Shown one piece after another: positions 12,001-61,327 of a DNA stretch of 64,000 nt. Below the pieces are notes generated by a model, which worked only from the letters and a program-made list of their open reading frames with translations, searched no databases and had not been told where the DNA came from. The position numbers and the translations under genes were made by a program. Within the stretch, counting starts at the first letter, position 1. Each line of letters starts with the position of its first letter. The DNA is from Phoronis australis (Eukaryota > Phoronida > Phoronidae), in contig NMRA01000507.1 in assembly GCA_002633005.1 (NCBI GenBank), forward strand, positions 62,001 to 126,000, written 5' to 3'.

Positions 12001-15000
12001 TAACTTTCAGTTGCTGTAAAGCAGCTTCAACACTAGAAAATTAAGTTTTTGAATGTATATGAACAGGAATATAGACAAACCTTAGCTGAATAGATCTGTC
12101 CTCCATAGCAGACAGTGGCATGTCTGCTATCACCATGAATCTCTATGGAGAACTTGTCTTTGAGGTTCATGTGGCCTGACTGAACATCACGCCGTAGGGC
12201 AATAGCTGGACCCTGCAGTAAACAAAACAAATAGGTGCAAAGATACAAGAGTAGTGGGCACTTACAGGGGCACAAAAGCTCCACAATTTAGGTGACTGGC
12301 AATATTGATGATTCCATTCAGTCATTTTATACGGGCTCGTGGATGGTCCACGTTCTATGCCCACTTGATTTGAATAGACATTGTGAGAGTCTAGCATCCA
12401 AAGGATTCGACTAAGAGACAATTGCCACTTCACAAATGGCTGGGACAGGCTTTATCAGACTGTACATCACCTCCAAAAGGTATGAGAGAAGCACCTCCCA
12501 GTCATTAACTCTAAATGTTGAAGAAAAGTTCAATGAAAAGGTGATGGGGTGAACTGTATGGGTGCTGTAAAGCCCTGAGGTCTGTTTAAAGTTAACACAG
12601 TGGTTCTTAGCTGTATTTTGACATTAAGTCTTCATACAACTAGCTAGCTGGCTAGTATGATATACAGAAGGTAAACAATAGTGATCTAATATGGATACCA
12701 AGCAGGCGAGTTTTCGCTGATTGCTAAAAATACACTTCATATTGTTAATTATAGGAATTGATGCTTATCTTGTTTATTAAGGAAGAATATAGACACCATC
12801 TGATCGAACTAATATGCCTCAAATTCCAGAACTCACTCACCGAAAAGGCAGTACTATAATTACAGTGTCTTTTAAAGTTATGAATGTCATGACTTTCACA
12901 AAGCAGCACATGCTCTGCTTAGAGGCTCTGCCAAATGAAAGGCCCACAACTTTAAACCAATAACATTCCCAATTAACTGTGTCAGGATTGTTATTTTCAC
13001 TCGATGTGAGATTATTAAGAGCATGCACATTGGATCGAATTCATCTTTAGCCTCGTTTTTGGCGAGTGAGCAGTGGAATATGAGGAACACTCTGTAGATA
13101 AGTGCCACTTGTCTCTATTGGTTGCACCCTCACTAAAATCCTTAAGATGATGAAGGCAAGTATCCATAACTGTAATTAACAGGATGTCCCTTACTAACTA
13201 CTCGGTGAAAACAGCTTTCTGGTAGCCATTTTGAAGATGGACCTGTTTACTCGACATTTATGTAGTCGTGCTTTTGTTGAATCATATGAGCCTCTGATAG
13301 ACACTCACTAATGGGTAAATTGTCTATCAACTGAATGGTTAGCACGCTTGCCCGGTTTTACCTGGGTAGGTAATTCGTTTTCTGGGTTGGGTGATCTTGC
13401 CAATTACTACAGTTAGCACATTAGGCATATCATGAAGAAGCAATGGCAAGTATAGGACCCATGGACCTCAGATGGCATGCTTGGTGTAGTGGTGGTAAAT
13501 ATTTTAGGAGTTGAGGACCTATATGAGAGACAGCCTTGTGTTCACCTGGTGTAGTGGGTGATAAAGATTCCAAGGGAAGTCAATGACCTGAGTGTATACA
13601 AAACAATCTGGTATTCACCATCCTGGTGGCACGCATGCTCTGTAGGAAAGGCGGAATGTTCTAGAAGTGCTTACGGTGAATCATATGAGCCTCTGTCAGC
13701 CACTCACTAACAGACATTTGCTTATTAGCCAAATGGTTAGTGCACTTGTAAGTTTTACTGGGGTCGCTGGTTTGATTCCTGGGTCGAGTGATCTCGACAA
13801 TTACAATGTAATGATCTGGAGTGTAACTATATTATTAATATTGAACTGTTCTTATATACGTTCTACATATTATAGACACATGCACGGTAATATCAATGAC
13901 ACTGACGAGACTGTCCATTTCCTTAGCAGAGCCATAATAAACATAGTGACAGTGTGCTTTCACAATGACTCATAACCATATAAGAAACATAAAGGTTGTA
14001 CACTAAAATTTTGACGGGCATAAGCTCCGAACTTCAATTGTCTCAAATCAAAATAAAATCTGCATGTACCTCCCTCAGACTGGAATCATATAAACTTCTG
14101 AAGCCTCATCTTTCATGTTCCTCATGAGTAGTGAATTGGCAATAGAATTTCCAAAACAAATGCAAAACTCTAAATTCAAGGAGGTTAAAATAGTTCACAT
14201 GGTGCTTTAACTTGTATGACTGGTGAAAATAAAACTTCAAGTTTGAGCAAGCAAAGCCTGTGGCAATGGCAGGAAATTTGTCATCCAATTCTGTCAAATG
14301 ATTGCGGTTAGTAAAACCAAACTTTTACTTATGTGTAATTTGCTTCTTCTCTGTGGCCATTTTATCATTTAATCTAGACTTTATTTGTAAGAACTGGACT
14401 ATCATATGTTTGACCTTAACATTGTGTGCTAATCTTGGTTGAAGCACAACTGTAACAGACACTCGGCTTTTAACGGATTTAAGATGTTTGGCCGCACGTT
14501 CATCGCAAGAAACCACAGTAAGCCTATGCAAGTAGCTAGCAACCTGTGCTTCTGCGATTTTTTTACTTATCATTATTCAAACAGATTGAAATTGACACTA
14601 AGTTATGTGTACTGCACTCAATTAACATTTGTGGGCATGTGAAAACAGACTTTCGGAATTGCTTCAGGAGCATCCAGGAAAAATCCAGATGTGTACGAAG
14701 GCCATCTGCCAAAACGTCACAAAACTTTCGGGTTTTGACATTTTTGTCATCAAGTCACCGACTGAAGGAATTTTGATGTGATAGAGTGAAAGAAGGTATT
14801 CAAAAATTTGTTTGAAACTGATTTCGTGGAGTTCCATACATATTTGAGTAGGAAGTTCTGAACAAACTGATTTTTAGTGTCTTACCTTTGTTTTACTACC
14901 AGTAACTGGTGCCTGGTGATCAAGGAACAGATAAACTCAAGGGCCTGTGTAGACATTACCTCTGCCTCAACTGGCCTCAGTTGAGACGGTGGACATCCCA

Positions 15001-18000
15001 TAGGGGTTCGATAAACGCCAAAAGCTTTTTGGCAAATAATGCCTCACACTGATGTTCCAATAAGTATCTTTTGCACATAGAGGGACACCTTAGGAGGTTG
15101 ATAGTATCTTTAACTCTTCCCAGCTCGAACAAAAAACTCTTGCAATTTGCAGAGATTGACTGTGGGTTTGTTTAAAAGGTAGCTATGCTTTGAAATTGTG
15201 TGTAGATGGAGAGTGAACAATCAAATCCAGCAATTAATTTCGTATATGATAACCACTAATTAAACAAGTGAAACCTGATGTTAATTAAGTAATCAACTAA
15301 AAAGAAGAGTATTACTATGCTAGCGCCCTCTATAAAGATTACTTCAATAAATAAACCAAAATAATCAAATGTCTTATCTGCTATCCAAGCTAGGATTCTC
15401 CACTTGTTGGATGACTGTCCTGTTGGTGAATATTCGAACTACATATACACTGTATTGCAACAGCGTACTTGCTGGACACCGTCTCTGGTCACGAAACACT
15501 TGCAGGCAGTTTTTTCTACCCACGATTCTTCTTGCTGGTCCCAGTCTCTGATGACGCAACACTTCAGGCAGTTTCTTCTACCTATGATTCTTCTTGCCGA
15601 TCGCAGTCTCTGGTGACACAGCACTTCAGGCAGTTTCTTACGATGCAAGTGGCAAGCTCTTAGTTAATTTGCTGTTCGTTAACCCTTGCCCTTGCCAAGA
15701 TCCTTTCTAGAATCTTCCATGAGATGGCTCTTTTGTACAATTTCCTCTGTACACTGTAGCAAGTCTTTAAGCTTCGACTACTATAGCTCATCTGAACATT
15801 TTCTTGATTTTAGCCCATATAATATTCTACTTTTTCAGCGATTGGCTAATAAAAACCACATGATCACATCCAATCATAAAATTGGCTGTTACAGTTTGTT
15901 CTCAGAAATTTCTAGAATCTCTACATTGGTTTGACCCCAGAACCCAAAGTTGTAAACACCATCTAAAAATAGTTTTTGACGTTAAAGTACATGTCAACAA
16001 GTTTGACCACATGATTTAGAAGTACATATGCACAAACTTTGGGCAACTTAAAATGGATCTATTCGTACTAATTACTTAATCAATATTTATTCTGAAAGCA
16101 ATTAAACCTTTTTAAGAACAGTCCTTTGCCAATTCGGGCAACTGAATGAAGGACTGTTTGAAGAAGAAAGTTTGATTACGAGAGTATTTGTTTGAATTGT
16201 AAGGAATTAAAGACATCAACGGCCTGGCAAGGAGCCCCTCTATGCGCAAAAGCTATTTAAGCAGTGTGAGGCATAATTTGCCAAAAAGCTTCCCGTCTAT
16301 TGGAGGATCTACATAGGCGGATTTAGTAGGGGGGTGCCAGGGGGCCCGCCCCCCTTGGCTGCCACAAAAAAATAAAACAGCAACAGCGTCAGGAAATGTT
16401 GAGTTTATTAACTAACCCCGGTAATTAAAATTATACGGCTGAAACAAGATTTAAATGTGTGCAGTTTAAGTGTTTGGGGGGGGGCTCAGATCCAATTTCA
16501 AGTGTCAAATTTGGAACATGGCGCAATCGTAACGGAACTATGGCTAAGTATACGCTCTCCCGCGATATCTCAGGCGACTGGCAGTGGCGCTGGGCACTAC
16601 AACTTCGTTTCCGTCGTCTTCTCCACAGTGCAATGAAGAAAATTACTTCATTTTTTAAAGAAAATGGAATTGGGAAAATCACAATCAAGGTCCATATTCG
16701 GTAGCCACTTTTGATGAAAAATGAAGGTTGTCACATACCTGTAAAAGCTAGGTTATTTTAAAGTACCATCATTCCAGGTTTGTAATCTAAAACATGTTTG
16801 CACAAGAATGATGATACATTGCATGTCTTAACACACTATAATGAGAACTTCTTCTCTTGCAATATGATTCTTACAAAAAGAAAATGACAGGTTACTACTT
16901 TTTTCAAAAACTTTATTGGTGCTATCTGCCTAGTTTCCAACACATTCACCAGTTGGTCAAAATAGTTAAAGCAATGTTAGGCCCAGTGTTCAACTTGTAA
17001 ACAGTAAAAAAACGGTACTGGTTGGGGGGTACGTACACTATGCACAGTCAACCAACGTCAAATTTTGACTTAGTTACAAATGTATGGGATAATCTTTTGT
17101 GCTGCCTCTACTAGTTGTTTTGTTGTAAGTTGTCTTGAGAGATAGAGAACCTGCCTCTGCAACATCAGTTGTCATATGACATGTCTTCTAGGATGTTACT
17201 AGCCAAGACCTGTGTGGCATTTTATTTCCCACAAATATAATAATGTCCATTGTTTTTTTTTGTTTTGTCAGACTGGATGCATTTTGGAAATATCACTATT
17301 ATTCATGAGAACAGCAGTATGTAAAAATACTTGTGGGCAATGCTTGATAGCACAGAGGTTAGAGGTACGTACACTACACAGGGGTACGTACACTTCATTT
17401 CAATGACTTGTCAGGTATATAAAAAATACTTAGAATCTACTGAGCATTAGTTCACTTACCAAATCTATTCAAAGAGAACAAACAAAAAGTACAGCATAAA
17501 TGTGTATGTCTGTCATTTTTTTGAAAACAGGCAGGTGTTAAAATATATGGGTACGTACACTACACAAATGCTAATATTTCACTCAAAACAAATGTATTTG
17601 TAATTAACACTCTTTTAACTTAGCATTTTTAATGGAGGAAACTGTCTGTGACAAATGTTGCATACTTACTGTGTAATATTTTTGTTTCATGATATTTGTT
17701 CACATCGAGGTACGTACACTACACAGGGGTACATACACTACATTTCAATGACATATGAGGTTTGTAACTAAATACTAAGAATTTATTGAGAGTTAGTTGA
17801 TTTACTAAATCAATTCAAAGAGAAAAAATAAAAAGCACAGCATCCATGCGCATATTTGCCATACTTTGAAAATAGGCACAAATTAAAATATGGGGGTACG
17901 TACACTACACAAATGCTAATATTTTGCTCAAAACAAATGTAAATAAACACTCTTTTAACCTAACATTTTTAAGGAAGGAAACTGTCTATGACCAATGTTG

Positions 18001-20774
18001 CTCACTTACCAAGTGATATTTTAATTTCATGGCATTTGTAAACATGGGGGTATGTACACTACAAAAGGGGGTACGTACACTACAAAAGAGGGTACGTACA
18101 CTACATCACTGTTTCTGCATCACGTGGTAACATAATGTTGTATGGCCATTTATTTTTCTTTGGTGATAATAAGCACCATGTTGTTATTTAAAAGGCAATA
18201 GTTTCATTTGCAATGACCATTTGTGTTATTGAATTCCACATGGGGTACGTACACTACATTCTGTTAGCCTTTTTGGCCCATTTTCACCATAGCAGAACCA
18301 TGTCAATATCCAAACTTTTGGTTTGTTTAGATATTGAATACTTTGCTATGTTGCCTAGGCTAACATATTCTACAGTTCTTTTTATTACAGAGTGTAAACT
18401 TTAGTTTTTAACCCTCTTTACAGTAGGTGAGGGTTAGAAATGCAGAATTCACAAATTTCGTAACGGGTGCCTGATTTATGATGAATCCTACCATTTCTCA
18501 GTGATTAAGCACAACATCATCTAAGTGATTCTGAAAGTGACTCGAGTTATTCCCAGTCATATCAAAGCAATTGCTTACTTGATAAAATAAATTTCTTTTC
18601 TGCTGTTGACAGTTGAAAATTGTAATTTTTAAAATGGCCACTCGTAACGCTAAAAATGTATGAAATTCATAGACAAAAACATGCATAAATTTCTCAAACA
18701 TTGCCCGATTTTGATGATTCTTTTTTTAATTTGCACAACTAAATAACTCTTTGCATATGAGATTCAGTTGGCATTTGGTAAGTGACCAAAAAAATTTATT
18801 TTAGACCGTAACACAGTCAACTCTCGAATATGGCCCTTGATTGTGACTTAGCCGAATCTGAGTGATGATGAAAAAACAACAGCTGCTGGTAAGATGTCAA
18901 TTTCAATCGAAGCCTTAGTGAATCACTCAGAAACTCATAATTCTCTCTTTGTCAAACCTTAACTTAAGACTATTTCCAAAGCAATTGCGTCATCATTTCC
19001 AACACAAAAAACAGATTTGGTCTTTTGGGCAATTGAACACTATTTTAAATACAACAAATTTGATACGAACTGATATCACAAAATATAAAACATGTAACAA
19101 ACATTACAAAAAGAAGAAGGTTTTGTGCGCAAACGCTGTGGACTATAAACAAGTAGGTCTCTTAGTACATAATTAGGAGTTTAATCATGGTGGTGCAGTG
19201 GTAAGGCACGCGTGCTCTATTCGCCACGTCGTGAGTTCGAGTCTGTGGAATTTGCAGTTTTTCCTGTATGACACTTTCTCCGTGTTCTTTTTGGTCTTTT
19301 TTTCTTTGATAATACTTTGGGAATCAAGGAAACTGCTTGATTTTTAGAGGAAAAAACAGAAAAATTTCCTCCCCCCATTCAGAGCTATGCAGATCTACAA
19401 TTGTGGTTTGAGCAAATGTTTACAGACAAAATGTTTGCCCCCCCTTGTGATATCCTAGATCCGCCACTGACCTATGAGATGGCCACAGTCTGTACTGCTG
19501 CCAGTTAAGACAGTGGTAATGTCCTGTGTAGACATTGCTACTATCTTCACTTCGCAGTTGAGATGGTGAAGCTCCTATAGTCACATTGCTATGAGTACTA
19601 TTTGCAACAAATACTCTCGAAATCATAAATTTTTCAAGCAGTCCTTTGTTCAGTTTCCCAAATCGGCAACTGGCCACGTTTACCAGGAGATATGACATCA
19701 TATTCCCTGGCACGTGCAGTATATAAATGGCCAGATGCTAGTTTGGGAAACTGACTGCTCGAAAAAAGTTTGATTACAGCAGTATGCGTTCAACTTTGAA
19801 GGAATTAAAGACATCCACAGCCTTCTAAGATGTCCCTCTAAGCGCAAAAGAGCAACATGACTTTTAATCCATGTGACGCATAATTTGCCTTAAAGCTTCC
19901 AGCAAATGAAGGAGCAACAGGAGCTTCACTGCCTCAACTGCTTAGTAGAGATGGTATCATTGTTAACATGGGTGGTGCAGCGCTGAAAAAAGTGGGGGGG
20001 CTATAGCCTCGCCCATGATGTGTCGCCCATACTTTAGCATAGGCTAGGCCAAGACAAGGACCATCGATGATGGAGCTCCTATAGGCGCTTCATACGCCGG
20101 AAGCTTTTCGGCAAATTATGTCTTGCATGGACTGAAACATCAAAGTCACATTGTTATAAATACCTTATGCTCACAAAGAGACACCTTAGAAGGCCGTCGA
20201 TGGATAATTCCTTCCAACTCGAACAAATACTCCCGTAATCAAACTTTTTCTTCAAGCAGTCCCTCGTTCAGTTCCCAAAATCGGTAACTCACCATTTTTA
20301 TCACTGCCCACGCCAGGTGGTATGACGTCATATCCCCTGGCAAAGTTTGATGACTGGAGTATCTGTTCCAGTCGGAAAGAATTAAATACAGACTCCTAAG
20401 GTGTCCCTCCTCTATGCCTACGGTATTTAAAACAACGTCGCATTATGTTCTAGTCAGTGCGAGGCATAATTCACCGAAAATCTTTTGGCATATGAAGTGC
20501 CTGTAGGAGCTTCACTGTCTCTACTGCAGAGGCAGTAGGCGCCCAAAGCCCACCGTATCACCTTAAGCACTGAATGTAACTCGCCTATGCCTATCACTCA
20601 GTGTATCACACAGTCACCAGAGACCGAGTCCAGAGCCAGACGAAACTAGGAAGAACCCTAGCAAATGATTTTCAGAACGTAACAGTCACCTACCGTGGGC
20701 AAACGCAGTATAAATTGTTGTTCTAGATCATAAGCTGTGTGGTCACTGCTCTTCTTACTTGTTGATGTTGACAT
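1..20774 (-). CDS. TAF7: TFIID subunit 7 (TAF7/TAFII55), 9 coding exons, 3' end off window
   Basis: TAF7 is a subunit of the general transcription factor TFIID in the nucleus; in the known family it binds TAF1 and restrains its acetyltransferase activity until initiation. Joined exons: 20774-20694, 12212-12081, 11601-11521, 9825-9708, 9300-9242, 8593-8419, 3719-3504, 2613-2504, 37-1 (continuing off window). This gives about 336 residues in frame; human TAF7 has 349. The N-terminal TAFII55 domain (about residues 15-157) shows YDLEQQFILRLP, VQSGHMNLKDKFSIEIHGD, LVDLPCVIESMKTTDKKTFYKTADI, FIWNHG and PPLKNVRKRRFRK, in family order. Next come DIEKEVKRLFRTD, an acidic serine stretch (SSSEDEDDKDINIMD) and a C-terminal coiled-coil segment. 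Exons 4 (in a gap), 5, 6 and 8 also have second copies, probably unmerged alleles. The human coding region is intronless as I recall, so the multi-exon structure here is the ancestral-type form. Confidence 0.93.
425..718. repeat. 36-37 bp minisatellite, 8 units
   Basis: Units of the type cagtctgttactgtgaagag followed by tccatgctcagcgcata, in TAF7 intron 8. The homologous array at 1672-2003 has about nine units. Confidence 0.88.
1219..1328 (-). CDS. TAF7: TAF7 exon 8, second copy
   Basis: Same 36 codons as 2504-2613. The two copies cannot be spliced in series: the exon ends in phase 0 but must be entered in phase 1. They are therefore either mutually exclusive exons or, more likely, two alleles laid end to end around the N at 1671. 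Confidence 0.75.
1672..2003. repeat. 36-37 bp minisatellite, about 9 units
   Basis: Same array as 425-718 in the second duplication copy, with several near-identical leading units (tccatgctcagc[g/a]cata). Confidence 0.88.
2504..2613 (-). CDS. TAF7: TAF7 exon 8 (coiled coil)
   Basis: 110 bp, phase 1 in, phase 0 out; acceptor tgtttcag, donor gtgtgt. It encodes FQTKLSELEGQLEELRARKQ and then AQEAEIEAVDNQALK, matching the MKGKLQETQDRAKRQEDLIMKVENLALK coiled coil of TAF7 in position and pattern. One of two copies. Confidence 0.88.
3504..3719 (-). CDS. TAF7: TAF7 exon 7 (acidic region)
   Basis: 216 bp, phase 1 in and out; acceptor cacctttcag, donor gtatgt. It begins AEHIFGELSSSEDEDDKDIN; vertebrate TAF7 has LREIFNDLSSSSEDED then EDINIID at the same place. 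An Asp/Ser/Met-rich tail without recognised motif follows. Confidence 0.92.
3768..4114 (+). mobile_element. TIR element relic with C-x3-C finger ORF, copy 1
   Basis: Begins gggccatcctggatt and ends gtaatccgggacg; homologous along its length to the element at 62865-63269 in opposite orientation. It carries a short reading frame with KYYCFAVDCNSD and HRWMHDINERHGHVPDF, resembling the start of a THAP-type zinc finger. The right TIR is decayed. Non-autonomous relic in TAF7 intron 6. Confidence 0.6.
4256..4461. mobile_element. MITE with 22 bp terminal inverted repeats
   Basis: aagaactaaaacctaatact at the left end is the reverse complement, with few mismatches, of agtattaagttttagttctt at the right. 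206 bp long and non-coding, in TAF7 intron 6. The right end of the same element reappears at about 7448-7533, after the N gap, as part of duplication B. Confidence 0.7.
5357..5531 (-). CDS. TAF7: TAF7 exon 6, second copy
   Basis: 175 bp, encoding the same protein sequence as 8419-8593 with silent differences only. Same acceptor and donor. It sits in the left copy of the duplication and splices in phase 1 to exon 7. Confidence 0.8.
6666..6724 (-). CDS. TAF7: TAF7 exon 5, second copy
   Basis: Identical in length and splice sites to 9242-9300, within the left copy of the 2.2-2.7 kb direct duplication. Its phase would allow splicing from exon 6 (8419) straight into it, repeating the basic motif, but an allelic copy misplaced in tandem is the simpler reading. 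Confidence 0.75.
7126..7447. other. Assembly gap (322 N)
   Basis: Run of N between the two copies of duplication B. A 118 bp TAF7 exon 4 copy would fit here. Confidence 1.
8419..8593 (-). CDS. TAF7: TAF7 exon 6
   Basis: 175 bp, phase 0 to phase 1; acceptor tcactttag, donor gtgaga. It begins VVDMSDIEKEVKRLFRTDNE and continues with EAIDVKWEVITED, like the DVEKEVKRLLSTDAEAV...WEII segment of vertebrate TAF7. An Ala/Thr/Lys-rich linker follows. Confidence 0.93.
9242..9300 (-). CDS. TAF7: TAF7 exon 5 (59 bp micro-exon)
   Basis: 59 bp, entered in phase 1 and left in phase 0; acceptor tcttttcag, donor gtaaga. With the last base of exon 4 it reads ITPPLKNVRKRRFRKTLKKK, the basic end of the TAFII55 domain. 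It is too short to appear as an ORF and was found by looking for the expected motif. Confidence 0.9.
9708..9825 (-). CDS. TAF7: TAF7 exon 4
   Basis: 118 bp, residues 99-137 plus one base; begins MMICSADRDFQ and ends RFIWNHG. Acceptor cattcatag, donor gtaggt. The lysine-rich run before FIWNHG and the motif itself match the family. The corresponding exon of the left duplicate would lie in the N gap at 7126-7447. Confidence 0.9.
9826..11520. other. TAF7: TAF7 intron 3
   Basis: Non-coding intron. The only structure seen is a possible LINE 3' end at 11170-11281; the open frame at 10219-10572 lacks any recognisable domain. Confidence 0.7.
11170..11281 (+). mobile_element. Possible 3' end of a non-LTR retrotransposon
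   Basis: A short segment (gtagctgggtagcaactgct) ends in gattgattgattgat, the kind of short tandem tail seen on CR1/L2/RTE-type LINEs. No reverse transcriptase is present. Confidence 0.3.
11521..11601 (-). CDS. TAF7: TAF7 exon 3
   Basis: 81 bp, residues 72-98, phase 0 at both ends; acceptor attgcag, donor gtaagt. It encodes the most conserved TAF7 stretch, LVDLPCVIESMKTTDKK followed by TFYKTADISQ. Confidence 0.95.
12081..12212 (-). CDS. TAF7: TAF7 exon 2
   Basis: 132 bp, residues 28-71, phase 0 at both ends; acceptor tactgcag, donor gtttgt. It encodes the RRDVQSGHMNLKDKFSIEI core of the TAFII55 domain, closely matching the RRAVQSGHVNLKDRL segment of vertebrate TAF7. Confidence 0.94.
13278..13425 (+). 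mobile_element. tRNA-derived SINE, copy 1 (degenerate)
   Basis: Shares gaatcatatgagcctctg, actcactaa, aatggttag and the gggtgatct-caattac stretch with 13675-13825. The internal promoter boxes are eroded. Confidence 0.5.
13675..13825 (+). mobile_element. tRNA-derived SINE, copy 2
   Basis: A-box-like tagccaaatggttagtg and B-box-like ggtttgattcc at tRNA-like spacing, followed by an unrelated 3' part. Not a functional tRNA: no cloverleaf with a credible acceptor stem is visible. Confidence 0.6.
14950..15165. mobile_element. Palindromic fold-back element C, left arm
   Basis: Reverse-complementary to 16120-16310 over about 190 bp with mismatches (shared core agctttttggcaaat.atgc, cacatagagggacacctta). 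Same family as the elements near 19480 and 20080. Confidence 0.65.
15481..15640. repeat. 62-63 bp tandem repeat, 2.6 units
   Basis: Units begin gtctctggtcacgaaacact, gtctctgatgacgcaacact and gtctctggtgacacagcact at 15481, 15544 and 15606; each contains caggcagtttcttctacc. Lies in the insertion between the arms of fold-back element C. Confidence 0.8.
16120..16310. mobile_element. Palindromic fold-back element C, right arm
   Basis: Inverted partner of 14950-15165. A hAT-like element begins immediately after it at 16312. Confidence 0.65.
17029..18258. repeat. GTACGTACACTACA satellite-like array
   Basis: About eleven occurrences of gtacgtacactaca or one-base variants, at for example 17365, 17383, 17551, 17709, 17895, 18069 and 18244. 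They sit in a larger period of about 344 bp (17365 to 17709 to 18052) that also repeats the intervening AT-rich sequence. Confidence 0.85.
19185..19250 (+). mobile_element. tRNA-derived SINE head
   Basis: ggtggtgcagtggtaaggca (A-box-like) and gagttcgagtc (B box), at tRNA spacing, inside the hAT-like element. A SINE remnant is more likely than a functional tRNA. Confidence 0.5.
19480..19960. mobile_element. Palindromic fold-back element A
   Basis: Long imperfect palindrome centred near tatgacatcatat (19691): the left part (ctcctatag, tttttcaagcagtccttt) recurs inverted on the right (ctgactgctcgaaaaaag, gcataatttgccttaaagct). Non-coding. Confidence 0.65.
20080..20535. mobile_element. Palindromic fold-back element B
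   Basis: Same family as element A: arms with agcttttcggcaaattatgt and its inverted partner, centred on tatgacgtcatatcccctgg (20320s). Lies 160 bp downstream of TAF7 exon 1 in intron 1. Confidence 0.65.
20694..20774 (-). CDS. TAF7: TAF7 exon 1 (start codon)
   Basis: Residues 1-27, beginning MSTSTSKKSSDHTAYDLEQQ and ending RLPT. The ATG is at 20774-20772. The end is phase 0 with donor gtaggt. The Y-DLE-QFILRLP signature opens the TAFII55 domain in all family members, so the start is well supported. Confidence 0.93.
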
Positions 20775-21315
20775 TTTGTGTTTGTTGTGCAAATTCGAAC
20801 ACACAGCCTTTTGGGCCTCGAAAAGCAATTATGACCGGAAATGATAGAAATTTTACAGTTTCTCGAATATTGTAAACAATACAAAAAGAAAATACTTAGC
20901 TTTAATGCTATAATGAAGATATCAGTTTTGTCGTGGCCAGAAGTTGAACTATTGTTAGTATTGTTTTTCTGTGAATTATGAAATTTTCAGTAATATTCGT
21001 TTGAGCTTTACGGAAGTATTTTTACCCCCTCTGAAAATTTTAATATTTTACGAAGTTTGCAAAAGTAAAACCGTTATTTTCAGCACCTAAGATATAATGT
21101 CATTTGAAACATTTGTTTATTTTCAAGGTATTCATGTTTTTATATTGGGTCCTGATTTATGAGACACTCAAGAATGTTTTAATATATTATGTAAGGAGGA
21201 CGTCGTTCTATCGGAATGCCAAAACATTGATGATGGCCGAAGGAGGAGGTTCCCCAAACACATTGCTTTTGTTTTTAACTGGTTGGAATACAGTTTAAGT
21301 CATCAAAATTATACT
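20775..21315. promoter_or_regulatory. Candidate bidirectional promoter of TAF7 and FCHSD
   Basis: 541 bp separate the two divergent start codons, so transcription of both genes probably starts here. Visible motifs: CCGGAA (ETS-like) at 20835-20840, ACGGAAGT near 21010, and a GACGTC CRE-like palindrome at 21199-21204. I see no obvious TATA box placed for either gene, and both 5' UTRs must lie inside. The promoter role is an inference from geometry. Confidence 0.55.

Positions 21316-61327
<40,012 letters not shown>

Larger units (their letters stand above)
16312..19469 (+). mobile_element. hAT-like non-autonomous element 1 (about 3.2 kb)
   Basis: Left end cataggcggatttag and right end (reverse complement) cagtggcggatctagg, both also the ends of the element at 23842-25169. 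Subterminal parts are shared too: ttggctgcc[a/g]caaaaaaat on the left, ttgtgatatcctagatccgc on the right. No transposase frame. It contains the GTACGTACACTACA array and a SINE. A clear target-site duplication was not found, so the superfamily is inferred from the CAGTGGCGGA-type termini. Confidence 0.6.

Noticed and set aside
13675-13825. tRNA gene
   Set aside because: Only A- and B-box-like motifs are present; stems do not pair as a cloverleaf, and a related degenerate copy lies nearby, as expected for a SINE.
16312-16319. 8 bp target-site duplication of the hAT-like element
   Set aside because: Flanks aggatcta and acctatga do not match; the ends are therefore called only from shared termini of two copies.
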